A DNA stretch of 64,000 bases from Sipunculus nudus (lineage: Eukaryota; Annelida; Sipuncula; Golfingiida; Sipunculidae): positions 23,507,714 to 23,571,713 of the forward strand of contig CM049320.1 of assembly GCA_026874595.1 (NCBI GenBank), in the 5' to 3' direction. This document shows positions 39,755-54,000 of the stretch, piece by piece; positions within the stretch are counted from its first letter, which is position 1, and each line of letters opens with the position of its first letter. Both the position numbers and the translations under genes were made by a program. Under the pieces are notes generated by a model. It did no database searches. It saw only the letters and a list, made by a program, of their open reading frames with translations, and was not told the origin of the DNA.

Positions 39755-42700
39755 CTTTGTTTTGTCAAGGAACTACACACTATAAACCAACAAAGGAAAC
39801 TTGATCTTTAAATGTAAGCAGCCGTCCTGCATGTTATAACTTGATGTGCCGGTGTAAGGAATTCAGGTAACCCCCATTTAATATTAACCCCCCGTAATCT
39901 GTTACCCCCGGTAATCGGGAATCGATTTCAGAGTAACTTCCTTCCTTAGTCTGAACCTGATCTCAGGTTATAAACGCACTGTGTTGTTTACCTCCACACT
40001 GATTTAATCTAAAAATAAATTTGATTTTTAATTCCCGTAAAGCATGATGTATTATTGCAATAAAACATGTGAAAATATGAGATTTAAAATCCTGGAAACA
40101 GTCTGTGAAAAAATTCAGTTGTCACAATTTTTTAAAAATTATTTTGTTAATTATATTTATTTTGACTCGTACACTTCGATAATTACTTGCAAACATAAGA
40201 AATACACAGATTCTACCTAATATAAGAATGTCAAATAAAAGAAATTAGAAGATCTTTACTTGAATAACTCAAAGAAAATGAACTGAGTTGTTAGGGTAAT
40301 CTTAAATCGTGGGGGGTAATCTAAAATCGATTCAAGTTACCGGGGGATAATCTTATTTCGCTACACTGGTATTCACCTATCCATTATTCAGATTTCCATC
40401 GCTATTATCATCATTTTTTTTCAAATTAATGTACCAACCCTTGTTTTTCTGCTCTGGCCTATTGAAATCAGGTGATAAATGCTTTACCAAAACTTCTAAT
40501 TGAATAAGAAAATATACAAATATGCTGATTAACTTCATTGCCGGAGCTGACAATGCCTCAAAGCAGACACTTTGAAGCCTAATGGAATAGAAACAGAATT
40601 ATAATCAGAAATAAATTTTAGACAAACTATGCTTATAAAGCAGACCTCCTTTATGTTCTTGCTGAGTTATTATAGAAATACATCCATATAAGACATGATC
40701 AGAAGAATAAGAGATGGTATTTGTCTTAAGGTCACGGAGTAAGAAATCACATTCAGATTTTTGCATTCAATTCATTTCGTGGTAATTAACTTGGGATGCA
40801 CGACTGTGAACCTATTTCCTCTGATGTTAATTGCTTTAAGATGCCAAATTTTGCTTCTGACTCACGGAAAATGTGATTGATGCTTAGCGGACAAAGTTTG
40901 TCATTCATTCAAAGAGCGTAGAACCAGAGCGCGTATTTTTTAGTGTTATCCTTTCGAGATCTGCAAATAGTATTTTGTATTCAAAGAAAGACTACTATTT
41001 TATCGATCGAAGTACGCGCCCAGGAAACAGAACTTCTCCCTTCAGACTCTGGGCCGCTTTTATCTTGCCGTAATAAATCTTCATCCAAAACCTAATTCAA
41101 TGAGATGTACTTGAAGCCACATTAGAATGACTAGAGATAGACGCCGGAGAACATAGGTGTCGTTACTGGACTAGGCTTCAGAGCTGAGGGGTCAAAGTTT
41201 AACCCCAACTTCCGCCAATTTTAATCCCCCGTACTTGTTTAACCTTCATCCTTTCAATATCCAATATCGATATTCCATATCCATACCGCCTCCACCAGGA
41301 GTTAAGGCGATCATCCCCGTTCGTGTGTGTTTGTGTGTGTATGTGTTTGTTCACAACATAACTCACGCCATCATGGACGGAATCACAGTTATTTTCAGGA
41401 CATCTCAAGAACGGGCCAGTGAAGAATTAATTAGATTTTGCTGTGGTTCCGGATAAAATAAAAGTTTTAATCACATTATGACCGAAAGGTCCGTTCGAAT
41501 TTTGAAGATTATTATCACTAGGTCAAAACATGATCCTACTGCCAGTATATCGGGCTATGCGATTTAAAAAGATATGGTGGCTTGCGGGCTTCTCAACTTC
41601 GCTGGTGTTTAACTTCCTACATCTCCTTATACGCGGAGACCCTGGCTACTAACCAAGTACCTTGCCTCAGAGCCATATAAGGTCTACACGCAAGCCCCGC
41701 TACCTAGAAAAGTGATTCTATATCCCCACACTGACCCAGTTGACCGCCTACTTTATTACCCGGGCATTCATTGGTAAGTCCACTCATAGTGTAGAAGGGG
41801 TGTACCCATTTAAGGGTATATATGTTGAACAGAAAACGCGTGTATTCTGAGGTGATTTATTGCAGATGTGCGGAAGTTGAATGATCACCGCCCTTTGCAA
41901 AATTCTATTTCATCAGATGTCCTTATGAAATATGGCGAGATCATTTTTGCAGCCCCTAATGTTATAAACACATGAATATTTACCCAACGACGACGTCTGA
42001 TATCGGAATAGGACCCGTTAACTTTTAATAATGAAACTTGCCCTTATGTAATAAGATTAGCAACTGAGCCGGCTACAGACCACGAGTCGTAAGGACTGGA
42101 TAGTATTACCACACGATGTTACCTTTGATATATGAATTATACCTTAGCCTTTAATGCCTGGACAGTCGAGTGGTGAAACGCTCGGCTCTCTCCGCTGGCG
42201 ACTCGGGCTCAAACCCCGGAGTTTCTATGAGAGTGGGTTGTAGAGGCCCGTCTTAGGTCGGTGGTTTTCGCCAGGTCCTCCGGTTTCCTCCACCTCTGCA
42301 GACTACCGAACTCCACCATCTGTGCCATGGAGAGTGCCTCGTATTAGTTATCATAGCTAGTTGTACAATCCATGTAAAATAAATAAAGTTTATAATGTTT
42401 GCTTCCAAAGTGCCACATTGGGTCTTGGTCCGCAAAAATTACTTTGCCGAAAATAATACGCATATGCATCAAAAGCACTCTGATCTCATATCTATAGGAA
42501 AAAACACTTACTTCAACCATGTGATAATACTGCCAATATCGCTGCGTTACGTCATGTCCCTTTTTATAATAAAAGCTACGTTACCTTTAAATTTTAGTTT
42601 TTTTTCTCCGCTTTTCCGTCCAGTCATTCACATAATCCTAACCGGACAATTTACTTCGAAATAAATCAACACAAATGAAAGTAGGATATAACATTCATAT

Positions 42701-45018
42701 AAAAAAGAAATATAACAACATTTAATATTCTCTTTGTTTTAATGAAATCTATGTTATGTATTTGTTTTAGGTTTGTGTATGCTTCCTCATGAAATCTCTG
42801 GCATGATCCTATATCCAGGTAATTCACGTCGTGATTAATCAATAAAAGTGAAAGAAACAAATAACAATCACATAAAAAAATTGGATACACCATCTTGAAG
42901 TCACGCAGGTTTCCCCTGGCAACGGCTGGCTGCATAAAAAAGGTGTAGGCGTTTTCAGATCTGAGAAAAATAAATAGCAGTTCTGGTCCAGCAGTGTGTT
43001 GTAGTCGTGTAACAGTGACAGTCATACGGATTAAATGGCGTGACCAGGCACCAACTCTTTAAGCCAGCTATTCACTTATATTTTCTGTAGGATTTATGTG
43101 AATTCTGGCTTTCTATGCGTACATAATTTTGGTAATGTTGGGAATTTCTTTTCAGAAACGTTCTTATAACTGTTTAACGGAGGTAGAGCTTGTTCTATCC
43201 ACGAGTTCTTAATAAATATAACAATGTTGATAAACGGAAAAAGACATGCAACTTAAAGTGGTTTTACATATGTAAAGAAGCTGAGAGACGACTAATTGCA
43301 AACCGCCCTTGCAAAACTCTGCTTTGTCTGACTTTTTTTTGGTGGGGTAACCGCCTCCATTTTTTTATGCTGACTTATCGAATTCTAAACCTAAGTACGT
43401 TCATCTGCAGAGTTTCCATTTCGGTTTCGGACTACTTGTCAGGGCGGTAGCACTCGCTTCCTATCATTTTAATTTTGTATCCTGGTGTCTACCGCACCTG
43501 CGGGTCCTAGGTGTGTAATCCAACCCATTGCTGAGTCATAATACCGAGGTACCCTCCAAAGACGCACTCGTATGTGAGTGATACACGGCTTTGGGACACA
43601 GCCTTCCCATTGAGCCTGCAGAACGCCCACCCAGGGGGCCGATCGTGAAAAACTTCACCGCCACGGCTGAGATTCGAACTCACGGTCTCACGGTTTTGAG
43701 TCGTGCGCGCTACCCCTGAGCCACAGAAGCCGGTTTCTGGTTGGTCTGACTTACCGCCAGATGTCTTTATTGAATATGTTTGGATTATATTGACGGACCC
43801 CCGACATGTATAATTAACCCGGGGATATAAATAAGATACGAACAGCCTGTGTTGGATGGATTCGGCGTTTTATGGCCTCAATCGCTGCGTTCACACTGCA
43901 GACATCCATGCTTATATCTCCGGACTGGTTTGACATATCTTCCTGAATATTATGTGTTAAGATCTCACATAGCCCTTAATCATAAAAGAAACTGGTGGCC
44001 CCACCGGCTACCAATTTTTGCACAGCGTCCATCTATTCGTTTGACTTGGACTAAAATCACTCATATCTCGGCAGTGGTTTGACTTATTCACCTGAAATTT
44101 GGCATGTGTATACATCCTGGATTGCTTTCTTTATTTTATGACAGGTGGCATCACCTACAATCATGTTTACGTGGCAGACTTCCATGCTAATATGTAACAC
44201 ATCTAACTCTATTTCCCCTTGCCACTCATTCCATGTCTCACTTCACCCGTCCTACTCTGATTTTGGTGGATGCACGTTGTCGCTTGTCGACTACCCGTAT
44301 TCTATTTTTCAAAGGGAATGTTTCTCAAGTTTACAGTGTGTGTTAAGAGCGTTCAGCGTAATATAATTCTAACTAGATTCGATCTGAATATAATCTAGCA
44401 GAAATAAGGACTTTTCAATTTCAGAATCAAATGCCTAACACTAATATGTTAAGGTAATTAGAAATTTAATATTTTAATATGAAAATTATTTGGGTAAAAG
44501 TGATACCTGCCTCTGTCAGACATGTTAACACCACGTAACCACAAGGAAGGGAAAGCCGTTTAAGTTTTTAAAAATCAAAAGTCATTTATACAAAATGTTG
44601 ATGGGTGGCTGTTTTTTTAGGTTTGTCCGCCTCAATAGTTTGAAGACAGTTTTTGTTTTTCACGAAGCTTATGGAATAAAAATGACTTTACATGTTAAAT
44701 ATATGTTTCATCCATCTCTTGTGGAATAGAGACTGCCATAAATGAAGTTTATACCAGGGGGACGCTGTAAAATACTAGTGACCCGACATGTTGTCATATT
44801 CCTGTACATAAAACTACATGAACGCCATACATATTTCATTTTCCTGCTGAACAGCAAATTTACGGCGTTCTCACTGGGACCGAAGTTCTTTTTTTATTAA
44901 AACCAAACATATTTCTTTATACTAATGCATTCAGACTATAGGTACACCCCAGTCAGTTAAGTCAAGTTATGCTTGCCACACACACACATATATATATATA
45001 TACATATATATGTGGCAA

Positions 45019-45061
<43 letters not shown>

Positions 45062-48007
45062 AGAGACGAGATTTAAATCCAGGCGGATTTTAAATTCGCC
45101 TAGACGAGATTGCGATTGTGATCTCGCCTAGGCGAGATTGCGATTATGATCTCGCCTAGACAGATTTTAAACTCGCCTAGACGAGATCACAATTGCAATC
45201 TCGCCTAAGCGAGATTTAAATCCATCATGGAGCAGACCAGGATTGTAATCTCGCCTAGGCGAGTTTAAAATTCGCCTGGTATCATCCAGGCGAGTTTAAA
45301 ACCCGCCTGATATCAATTAGGCGAGTTTAAAATCTGCCTAGGCGAGATTAAAATAGTGATCTGATTTAATTTCCTAATATATTATGCATTGTAATTGACA
45401 TATGAAAGATGTTTTCAGTCATATTTTCAATATTTTAACACTGAATGGTTATATATAGTTCACAGGTTATGTATTTATTAATATTTACAGAATATTATAA
45501 TATAAATGTAATAATTAACATTAATTTTGGAAATGGAATTATTAAATAGGTATTTGATTATTACTTGCACCTTTGATGTGTTTCAAGTGTCTACAGCATC
45601 TATATCATACCAATTTTTGCTAAAAATTAATTAATCTTTACTTTCTACCAAGTTTTCTTAACAGCCTTTGAGTTGTAAAAATCACTAATAATTTATACCC
45701 AAAAAAAATAATTTGTAATTGTATTTAATATATGGCAATTAGAGAGTAACAAGAGGTATATTGAAGCACATTTATGAGATATTATGAAGAGCAAATCTTG
45801 GGGGGGGGGGAAATGTCATCCACTTTCATACTGAATCAATCATTGATAGATATATAGATAGATAGATAGATAAGTCTAGATAGATATTACTTCATTATTT
45901 AAAGAGTATATTACACATTAACTAATACACAATACATAATATATTAGGAAATTAAATCAGATCATTATTTTAATCTCGCCTAGGCAGATTTTAAACTCGC
46001 CTAAGTGATATCACTGTGTTATCAGGCAGATTTTAAACTCGCCTGGATGATACCAGATGGATTTTAAACTCGCCTAGGCGAGATTAAAATCCTGGCCCGC
46101 TCCATGATGGATTTTAATATCGCCTAGGCCAGATTGCGATTTTGATCTCGTCTAGGCGAGTTTAAAATCCGAATAGTGTATCAAAGTCCATCATAAATAC
46201 TGATACCCTACATATTTTGTACCATAAGCGTACTTTTTTTTGACAGTTGACTGTTGAATACCTGGGTGAAAAGAAACATTTGAGCTAGATCAACCAACTA
46301 ATTTGTTCTGTTAGTCCTGTAAGGATTATCAAATAGGATGATTGTTTATGTTAATGTGTAATATACTCTTTAAATAGTGAAGTAATATCCATCAAGACTT
46401 ATCTATCTATCTATCTATCTCAGCTATCTATCTATCTATCTATCTATGATTGATTCAGTATGCAAGTCGACTTTTTCCCCCCGATTTGCTCTTCATAATA
46501 TCTCATAAATGTGCTTCAATATACCTCTTGTTACTCTCCAATTGCCATATATTAAATACATTTACAAATTATTTTTTTGGTATAAATTATTAGTGATTTT
46601 AACAACTCCAAGGTTGTTAAGAAAACTGGGAAGAAAATAAAGATTAATTAATTTTTAGCAAATAATTGGTATGACATGGATATTGTAGACCAGATGAAAC
46701 ACATCAAAGGTGCAAGTAATAATCAAATACCTATTTAATTATTCCATTTCCAAAATTAATGTTAATTATTACATTAATATTATAATATTCTGTAAATATT
46801 AATAAATATATAACCTGTGAACTATATATAACCATTCAGTGTTAAAATATCGAAAATATGACTGAAAACATCTTTCATATATCAATTACAGTGCATAATA
46901 TATTAGGAAATTAAATCAGATCACTATTTTAATCTCGCTTAGGCAGATTTTAAACTCGCCTAATTGATATCAGGCGGGTTTTAAACTAGCCTGGATGATA
47001 CCAGGCGAATTTTAAACTTGCCTAGGCGAGATTACAATCCTGGTCTGCTCCATAATATATTTTAATCTCGCCAAGGTAAGATTGCAATTGTGATCTCGTC
47101 TAGGCAAGTTTAAAATCTGTCTAGGCAAGATCACAATTGCAATCTCGCCTAGGCGAGATCACAATCGCAATCTCATCAAGGCGAATTTAAAATCCGCCTG
47201 GATTTCAATCTCGTCTCTGACCAAGTATATACAGTATACATTTTTGCTGCCCTTGAGTATTATAAAGAGGGCCAATGACTGGGTTACCAATTTTCTGAAT
47301 ACAAAGATATGAAATATATGCCTATCTTTTGGAATTAGGATCACACTGAGCACTGGCCTGTGCCTGAGTCGTTTCTTTTGTTATTCAAACTGACAGTATT
47401 ACTGATACAAGGACGGCATTTATTCAGGAGAGAGATATAAAAAGGCAATTAAGGTTTTATCCCGTCCTTGAGTATATACGAAGTACAGCGACCATGATAA
47501 ACAGATTTAGTTTATTCTAAGCTCTAAATACAAAGATATGTCCTATTTTCCAACCGTTTGGAAATGGGATGGCTATAAGCATTCTTATATAACCGAGCCA
47601 TTTCTTTGGTCATTCAAGCTGACTGTATTGGTGATCTATAGATGGCATTAATTCCAGATGAGAATTCGAATTGCTGCACGGTCAAATATGTGAAGGCTCA
47701 CGATTTTGCTTAACTGCCATCCTCTTTCCTGGCGTAGGTGATTAAATTAGCTTTTATTCACGTCTGTTCAAGGAAGAATCATGGTTTTGTCGTTGCTGTA
47801 AACATCATGCTCCCATTCATACCAAACTTGCACTAACCATGAACACACAGTATTGTTGAATCATCTGTTCTGTCAACAAAAGGTTTACACATAAGTAGAA
47901 TAATGAATTTAGTTAAAAACACAAGGCATATGTAATAATTATATGATATAACTTAAAATGACCTATATCGCTTTTATTTCGATTATTTCTACGATATTTT
48001 GAAAAAT

Positions 48008-48043
<36 letters not shown>

Positions 48044-51000
48044 CCGAAAACGGATAAAAAATGTATACAATGTAACGAAAAATCTATATTATTTTCCGAT
48101 TTTTTTGTACATGTAAATGTTTGTACATACATATGGGTGTGCATCAGTATATATATATATTTCATAATTCCTTGTTCTTATAGCTTGTATATATATACAC
48201 ACACGAACATAAATATATATATATATATATATTTACCTGCATGGCCATGTATACGGTATACATGCAGAGAATATGGCTCTGTGAATTAAAACGCAGAGCT
48301 CTGGCCCGAAAGTGAGTTCACTTCAGCATAAAATATCTTTGCTTTGCTGTCATTCATGACCCGTATGAACATATTCAGCTATTTTTAAAAAAGCAATGTA
48401 CAGTCGCCATGGTAATTTCTATCCCCGGCTCTGATATATCGAAGGCATTTCTTTGGTGGTCCAGGTGGGCGGTATTGGTGATAAATAGACGGCATCGATT
48501 TGGGAAGAGAGTTATACAATATACTCCCACTGGCTTTTTACTTTCTTGCTTAAATGTCGTCCTTTTTTTATCTTCGACTTGAGAAGTGAATAAGGGATTC
48601 CCTGTTGTTTTGAATAACAACTAGACGTTTCTTTGTTGCTGTACAATTAAAGTCTTCAATTTTTTACAGTAAAAGACCCCCGGCGACGAATTCCTATGAA
48701 GGTTAAAAGTGAAGGCCACTGACGTTTTACTTTCTTGTTCAACTGTCACCCCTTATCTTTCTTCGTCTTCGGAAGTGAATTAGGGCCAGTTCCTCAATTT
48801 TTTAAACAAGAGATATTGTTATCCTCTTTGCTACAAAAAAAAATCTTCCAAGTTAATTTTTCCGTCCAGATGTGACTTTTTCATGTCTTTATTTGTAATT
48901 TTTTTAAACCATTTAGATAGTTCTTTTCATACTGCCATGAGCTAATAGGATCCTGCTTGAATACATAAACATAACAGATATAGATATAATATTTAATATA
49001 ACCAAATAGTTATACTATTACGTTATACTAAAATAACATTTTACAAAATACCAACTCTGTGGAAAAATTCAACGTCTTGAAATACTGTTCAAGAGAAAAC
49101 TATCGTCAACTAGTGTTGCAGTCAATTCCATACTATCCGAGTCCGAGTGCAAGTCCGAGTCCAGGCTGGTCGAGTCCAAGTCTTTTATATGAGGTTCGAG
49201 TCCAAGTCCACCTTCTTGCAGTCTGAGTACGAGTCCGCGTTCAATAACTAATATATCATTTAAAGAAAATTAAAAAAATTAAAATTCTAGAAAAATAGTG
49301 TATTTTCGTGATAGTCCATGCTTGCTTTTTTTACTTTAATGTTAAATTACTTTTGACTAGAGATCTGTCTTATTTGGATATTCATAAGGGAATTCAACAT
49401 TTGCCAATTTAATTGTCTTTGAAATATTCTGTCAGAAGTTTATGAACATCGAAGCCTTTTTGGTGTGTTTTACAATATTTTCTTCAGAACACAAGGGACA
49501 ACGTTTGTTTACTGGATTCGAGTTGGACTGGACCTGATTTCTCGAGTCCACACACGCTTTTTATTTGAATGTGTAATTACATCTGTAGAGCTAAAACTGA
49601 TATATCCTTTTTATAATATTATATATATAGTTATGTCTTTATAGCATTTGAAAGGGTTTTTTTCTCGGACTGAGTCTGATTTATCGAGTCCTTTCCTCTT
49701 AATCCGAGTACATGTCTGAGTCAGTTGACTCGAATCCAAGTCCGGACCCTGGTAGAATGTACCAAACCCACATATTATACCTTCACTAAGTGTGTGCCAA
49801 ACAAATGCTGGCAATTTAGTAAATCAAACCAAGAGGAATATGTGTCAAAGTGGGGAAGGTGAATAAAAGGTCAGCTCTATAGTTGAAGGCGGCCCTAAAT
49901 CCCAGTGAATGACTCGCATTTAACGGTACAGATGCATTTGAACAAAATGTTATGGTGATCCGGATTTGCATCAAAATTGAAGACATTTTGTCATGGGTGT
50001 TCCATTAATCATTCATAAAACATGAAACATTCATAATAGACTGAGTAAAGTGGCTAACGGACAAACCGGCCATACAACCATGCAACCAAGCAACTAAACA
50101 ACGTCGACAAAAACGCAAGTAAAATAACTTGGTTGAATACTTTTGATGGCTTTCTATTCGCGAGGGCTTCAAAATCGTGGTATTTACGAAACAGTGATTA
50201 TCGCGAAAATAAAAAGTTCGTGAATAAGACGCCACATCAACACAGTTTTACAGTCCTTTATAATGTTCCCTCATTCATATCTCTTAATTTGACGTTATCC
50301 GTGAAATAACTTGAGAACGACGTGAAAACAATATTTATTACGGAAATACAAACTGGCTGGCATGACTTGCCGCCATGTTTGTGCTCAAGTGACTGCCGTC
50401 CTTGACCTTCGTCTTAGTACCGTACATACTTATTATAATAAAAGTTACCGTAAAGAGTCTGTATATTATAACCCGTTCCAAGGGCGTCGAACGTCGAAAG
50501 GCAAATATTTGTGTTACCCGTGAATCACAGACTGATATTGTGAATTGTATCAGATATTGTACATTATCTGTCAATAATAGGCCTAACTAAGAAATTCCAC
50601 ACGCTCGAGTTACAATTGTGTCCTTGTTGTTTATGTTTGTTTAGTTTTTTAAGGGTATGTAAATAAATTCTACATTTATGTAACGGTATATTATCTGGGT
50701 AATTTACAGTGGAACCTGTCTGAAAGAGAACCTGTCTAACAAGACCACCTGTCAATTAAGACCAGCCGTAAGTTGAGTGGACCGAACGCATTCTCGTTGG
50801 CTATAATTGACCTGTCTAATAAAACCACCTATGAATTAACCCCACGGGTAGTCCTATTACACAAGTTTCACTGTATTATATGTTTATGGTAATATACGGG
50901 AAACACTGACAAGATCAAAATCGCGAAGATTTTACCGAGCGAATATGAAGCCAAAAACAATATACAACATTGCTGATGATGTGATGTTAATCTGTCTAAA

Positions 51001-54000
51001 TTACGGTATAGAAGGTGTATATCTTCAGGTAACCATATTTTGAATGTTTTTATCTTAATACAAGAAAATTGTTCATCTTTGTTTCAGAATATTTGTTACG
51101 CTGTATAACTATGACAACGACACAAAACTGCCGAGCGCCTTCACGGTCTTGACATTACGTATAAAGAGCCTTATGACGTCAGACGCTGGACAGTACGTCT
51201 GTAAAGTCACACGAGACGAAAAGGATTCGCGGGAAAGAAGTATTTACGTACAAGTCTCACGTAAAGGTAAACTCACGTGCTTTTATATTATATGATAGAA
51301 TATTGACTTCAGGGATCAACATTAGTGGATCACAGAAGTTTCAACCTCAGAAAATAAATATAATTCTTAATTTTCCTTGTGGATCTAACAACCTCCATTC
51401 TAAATGGTGATTTATCTAATTTACAAATTAAAATTGTTCATATTCAGAAGTCTGTTTTGTTTTGGACTATATGTACTCGCCTTCTGCTATGTAACAGTCT
51501 CGTTTCATCCAGGCGTTGTATCTACCGCACCTGCGGATCAAGGGTGTGTAGTCATCCACCTTGATGATTTATAACACCATGGGAGCGCCACAGATACACT
51601 CATTTGTGAAGGATACACGGTTGTTAGGCACAGCCTTTTCACTAACCTGCAGTCAGAACACTCAACCTGAGTTGGCCGACATTGAAAATCGTGAAAATTT
51701 TGTTATTTAGAACGGATGATGTCATAAGCCTAGTTCCGTTCCGTTGCCGATATTAAAGACCGCTTATGGTAAAATAGCGAATAAACTATAGCTGACCATT
51801 TTCTTTCGGACGGTGTGAGAAACGAAACAAATATATATATATATGGACAGGAAATAAACCTCCAGGCAAAAGTGTTTTCTTTTTTTTTTATCCTATTGAA
51901 TCTATATTATAAATGACGGAGGTCGCACTGGATTTTTGTCATGGAACTCCCTGTGGCCACGCCTAGGATGTGCACGTTTTTGTACTTGATCTATCAGGGA
52001 TGATGCAACGTGTGTCCACAGTTTTTTTTAGCTCCTTTCAGTCATAAAACGGTCACCCTTCTTTCGTCATCCTTCCGTAAAGCCATCCATTACCGCCGCA
52101 CAAACCGTAACCGCTGGATCTAGAATCTTCTAACTGCACATCCATGGAAGCCCCTAATAAATTTATATTGAAAGCTGAAATTAGGTCACTGCGACCTATA
52201 TCCTCCCGAGCTATGCGGATTGTTTGTGCATCACAGAATAATTGGAAAATTCAAAATCTCAATAATTAATTCATGGAAATCAATTATTCTTACCTTGCTT
52301 ATTGATCATGGACAATTTCGTCAGCTGCTGAAGACTGGTGCTGCCACCTGTATTTTTATCTATTTTTGAGACCATCAAATTACAGCAATTGTATCAGTTT
52401 CTCAGCTGTGGTTTCATCTAGTATCCTGAAATGTTGTAAATCTATTGATCAGGATTATTTTTATCAGCTCCTGACCACTGGAGTTGCCGCCAGTATTTTT
52501 TGGTATTTTTAACGCATTTCCCCCTCTATTTTTGAGATTGCCAAATTACATCAATGGTATCTCTTTCTCAACGGTGATTTCATCTGGTATCCATAAATCT
52601 TGTGTGTTTATTACCCCACCCCCCCCCCCCCACCCCCCCCAAAAAAAAAAATCTGTTGAAGTACGGCATATCTTACCCTCAAATTGGACACACAGTTGTT
52701 TAAACAAAGTTCTAGGATAAGATGATGACCCAGATCTTCAAGATCAGATCAGCCGAATTATATTTCACCAATAACTTTGAAAGTATTGCATATTTTCTCA
52801 TCAATTTCGACCCACCTGTATTTTCCACCGTGTTCTCAACTGGTGACCTTGACCTTGTTCTATAAGTTCCATCCTGCCGAATTCTAGGATTATTGCAACA
52901 TTTGTAATCTTTGAAGCGCTGAATATTTTCCCCTCAAATTTGACACAACATATGTTTCTATATTTTCTCCTTGATATGTAAAAAAAATCGTGACCTTAAC
53001 CAGTTAAATTGTAGTTCATCATCTTTAGGATTTCTTGTGAACGTTATAACTTACATTTTGTCCTCAATAAGACAAAATGTTTCAATCAAGTTCTCGTTGA
53101 AGTTTGATAATTGGTGACGTTGACCTTTATCTTATTCTTCTCTTGCACAGCCTGTAAAGACAATGATTGGATTCAATATTCATAAATGTGTACCATCACT
53201 TAATGAAGACCATTGTTGACTTTAATGTAGGATGCCAATGTTAAGATCACATCTAATGTTAATCTCAGTTTAGCTTTCAGATGATCATATTCATGTTGTA
53301 ACTGTAAGGTTAAATGTTATGCTATTCAATTTGGCGTCATGACCCATCGGTCACTTGTTCATAATTTCTCTATTAATCCAGAGATTTTGAAAATTATTTT
53401 CGAAGGGGCTATCGGAGAGCCATGTGTCGGCAACTACGATTTTGTATCAAGAGAAAAGCAATTTGTTACCCTGAGGCCTTAGTTTACTATAAATATTATG
53501 TTATACAAGTAAAATATAACCATTTTTAAGTCATAGCTATATATTTATACACAGTGGAACCCTGATCTTGCGACCACCCAACAATTACGACCACATATAT
53601 ATCTTGGTTCCGAAAAATTGTCAGTGTTATTCCAGTGATATACGACTCAGAATTGTATCCACTACTATATTTAAAATTACCGGCCCATTTTCTTTTAAAT
53701 GTCACACGTGGCCATTGCTTTTAGGGTATGTGTGCGGGTTTGAGAGTACTGACCTGTGTGGGTGGAAGAGACTTGACAGTGACACATCCAAGCCTTCCTG
53801 GGAGCGGAGGAACGGCACAGACCCACAAGTCATCAGTCGGGGAAAGGGGCCTCGTTTTGACCACACCTACGGGCCTGTAAAAACAATAGGTAAGAGAACC
53901 GGACTCCACAGTCCATAAGGTATTGCTATAATCTGTTCCGCATACATGGTAGCCATGGACATTTTCCCCATTGTCCTGTTAGCAAGGCCTTGGTAACTAC

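Larger units (their letters stand above)
7045..51087 (+). other. intron 1 (44,043 bp) splitting the Ig domain
   Basis: The intron is bounded by GTAAGT at 7045 and TTTGTTTCAG at 51087. I found no other supported exon in either strand inside it; its content is itemised below. An unseen alternative exon cannot be excluded. Confidence 0.75.

Noticed and set aside
41199-41456. NITHAIM-containing ORF similar to one at 17150
   Set aside because: Both are copies of dispersed repeat E; no start or splice context.
45059-47221. CRISPR-like array of short repeats
   Set aside because: The short units are palindromic and adjacent without unique equal-length spacers, in a eukaryotic intron; they are subrepeats of a foldback.
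53721-53909. minus-strand ORF across exon 3
   Set aside because: It is the antisense shadow of the MAM exon.
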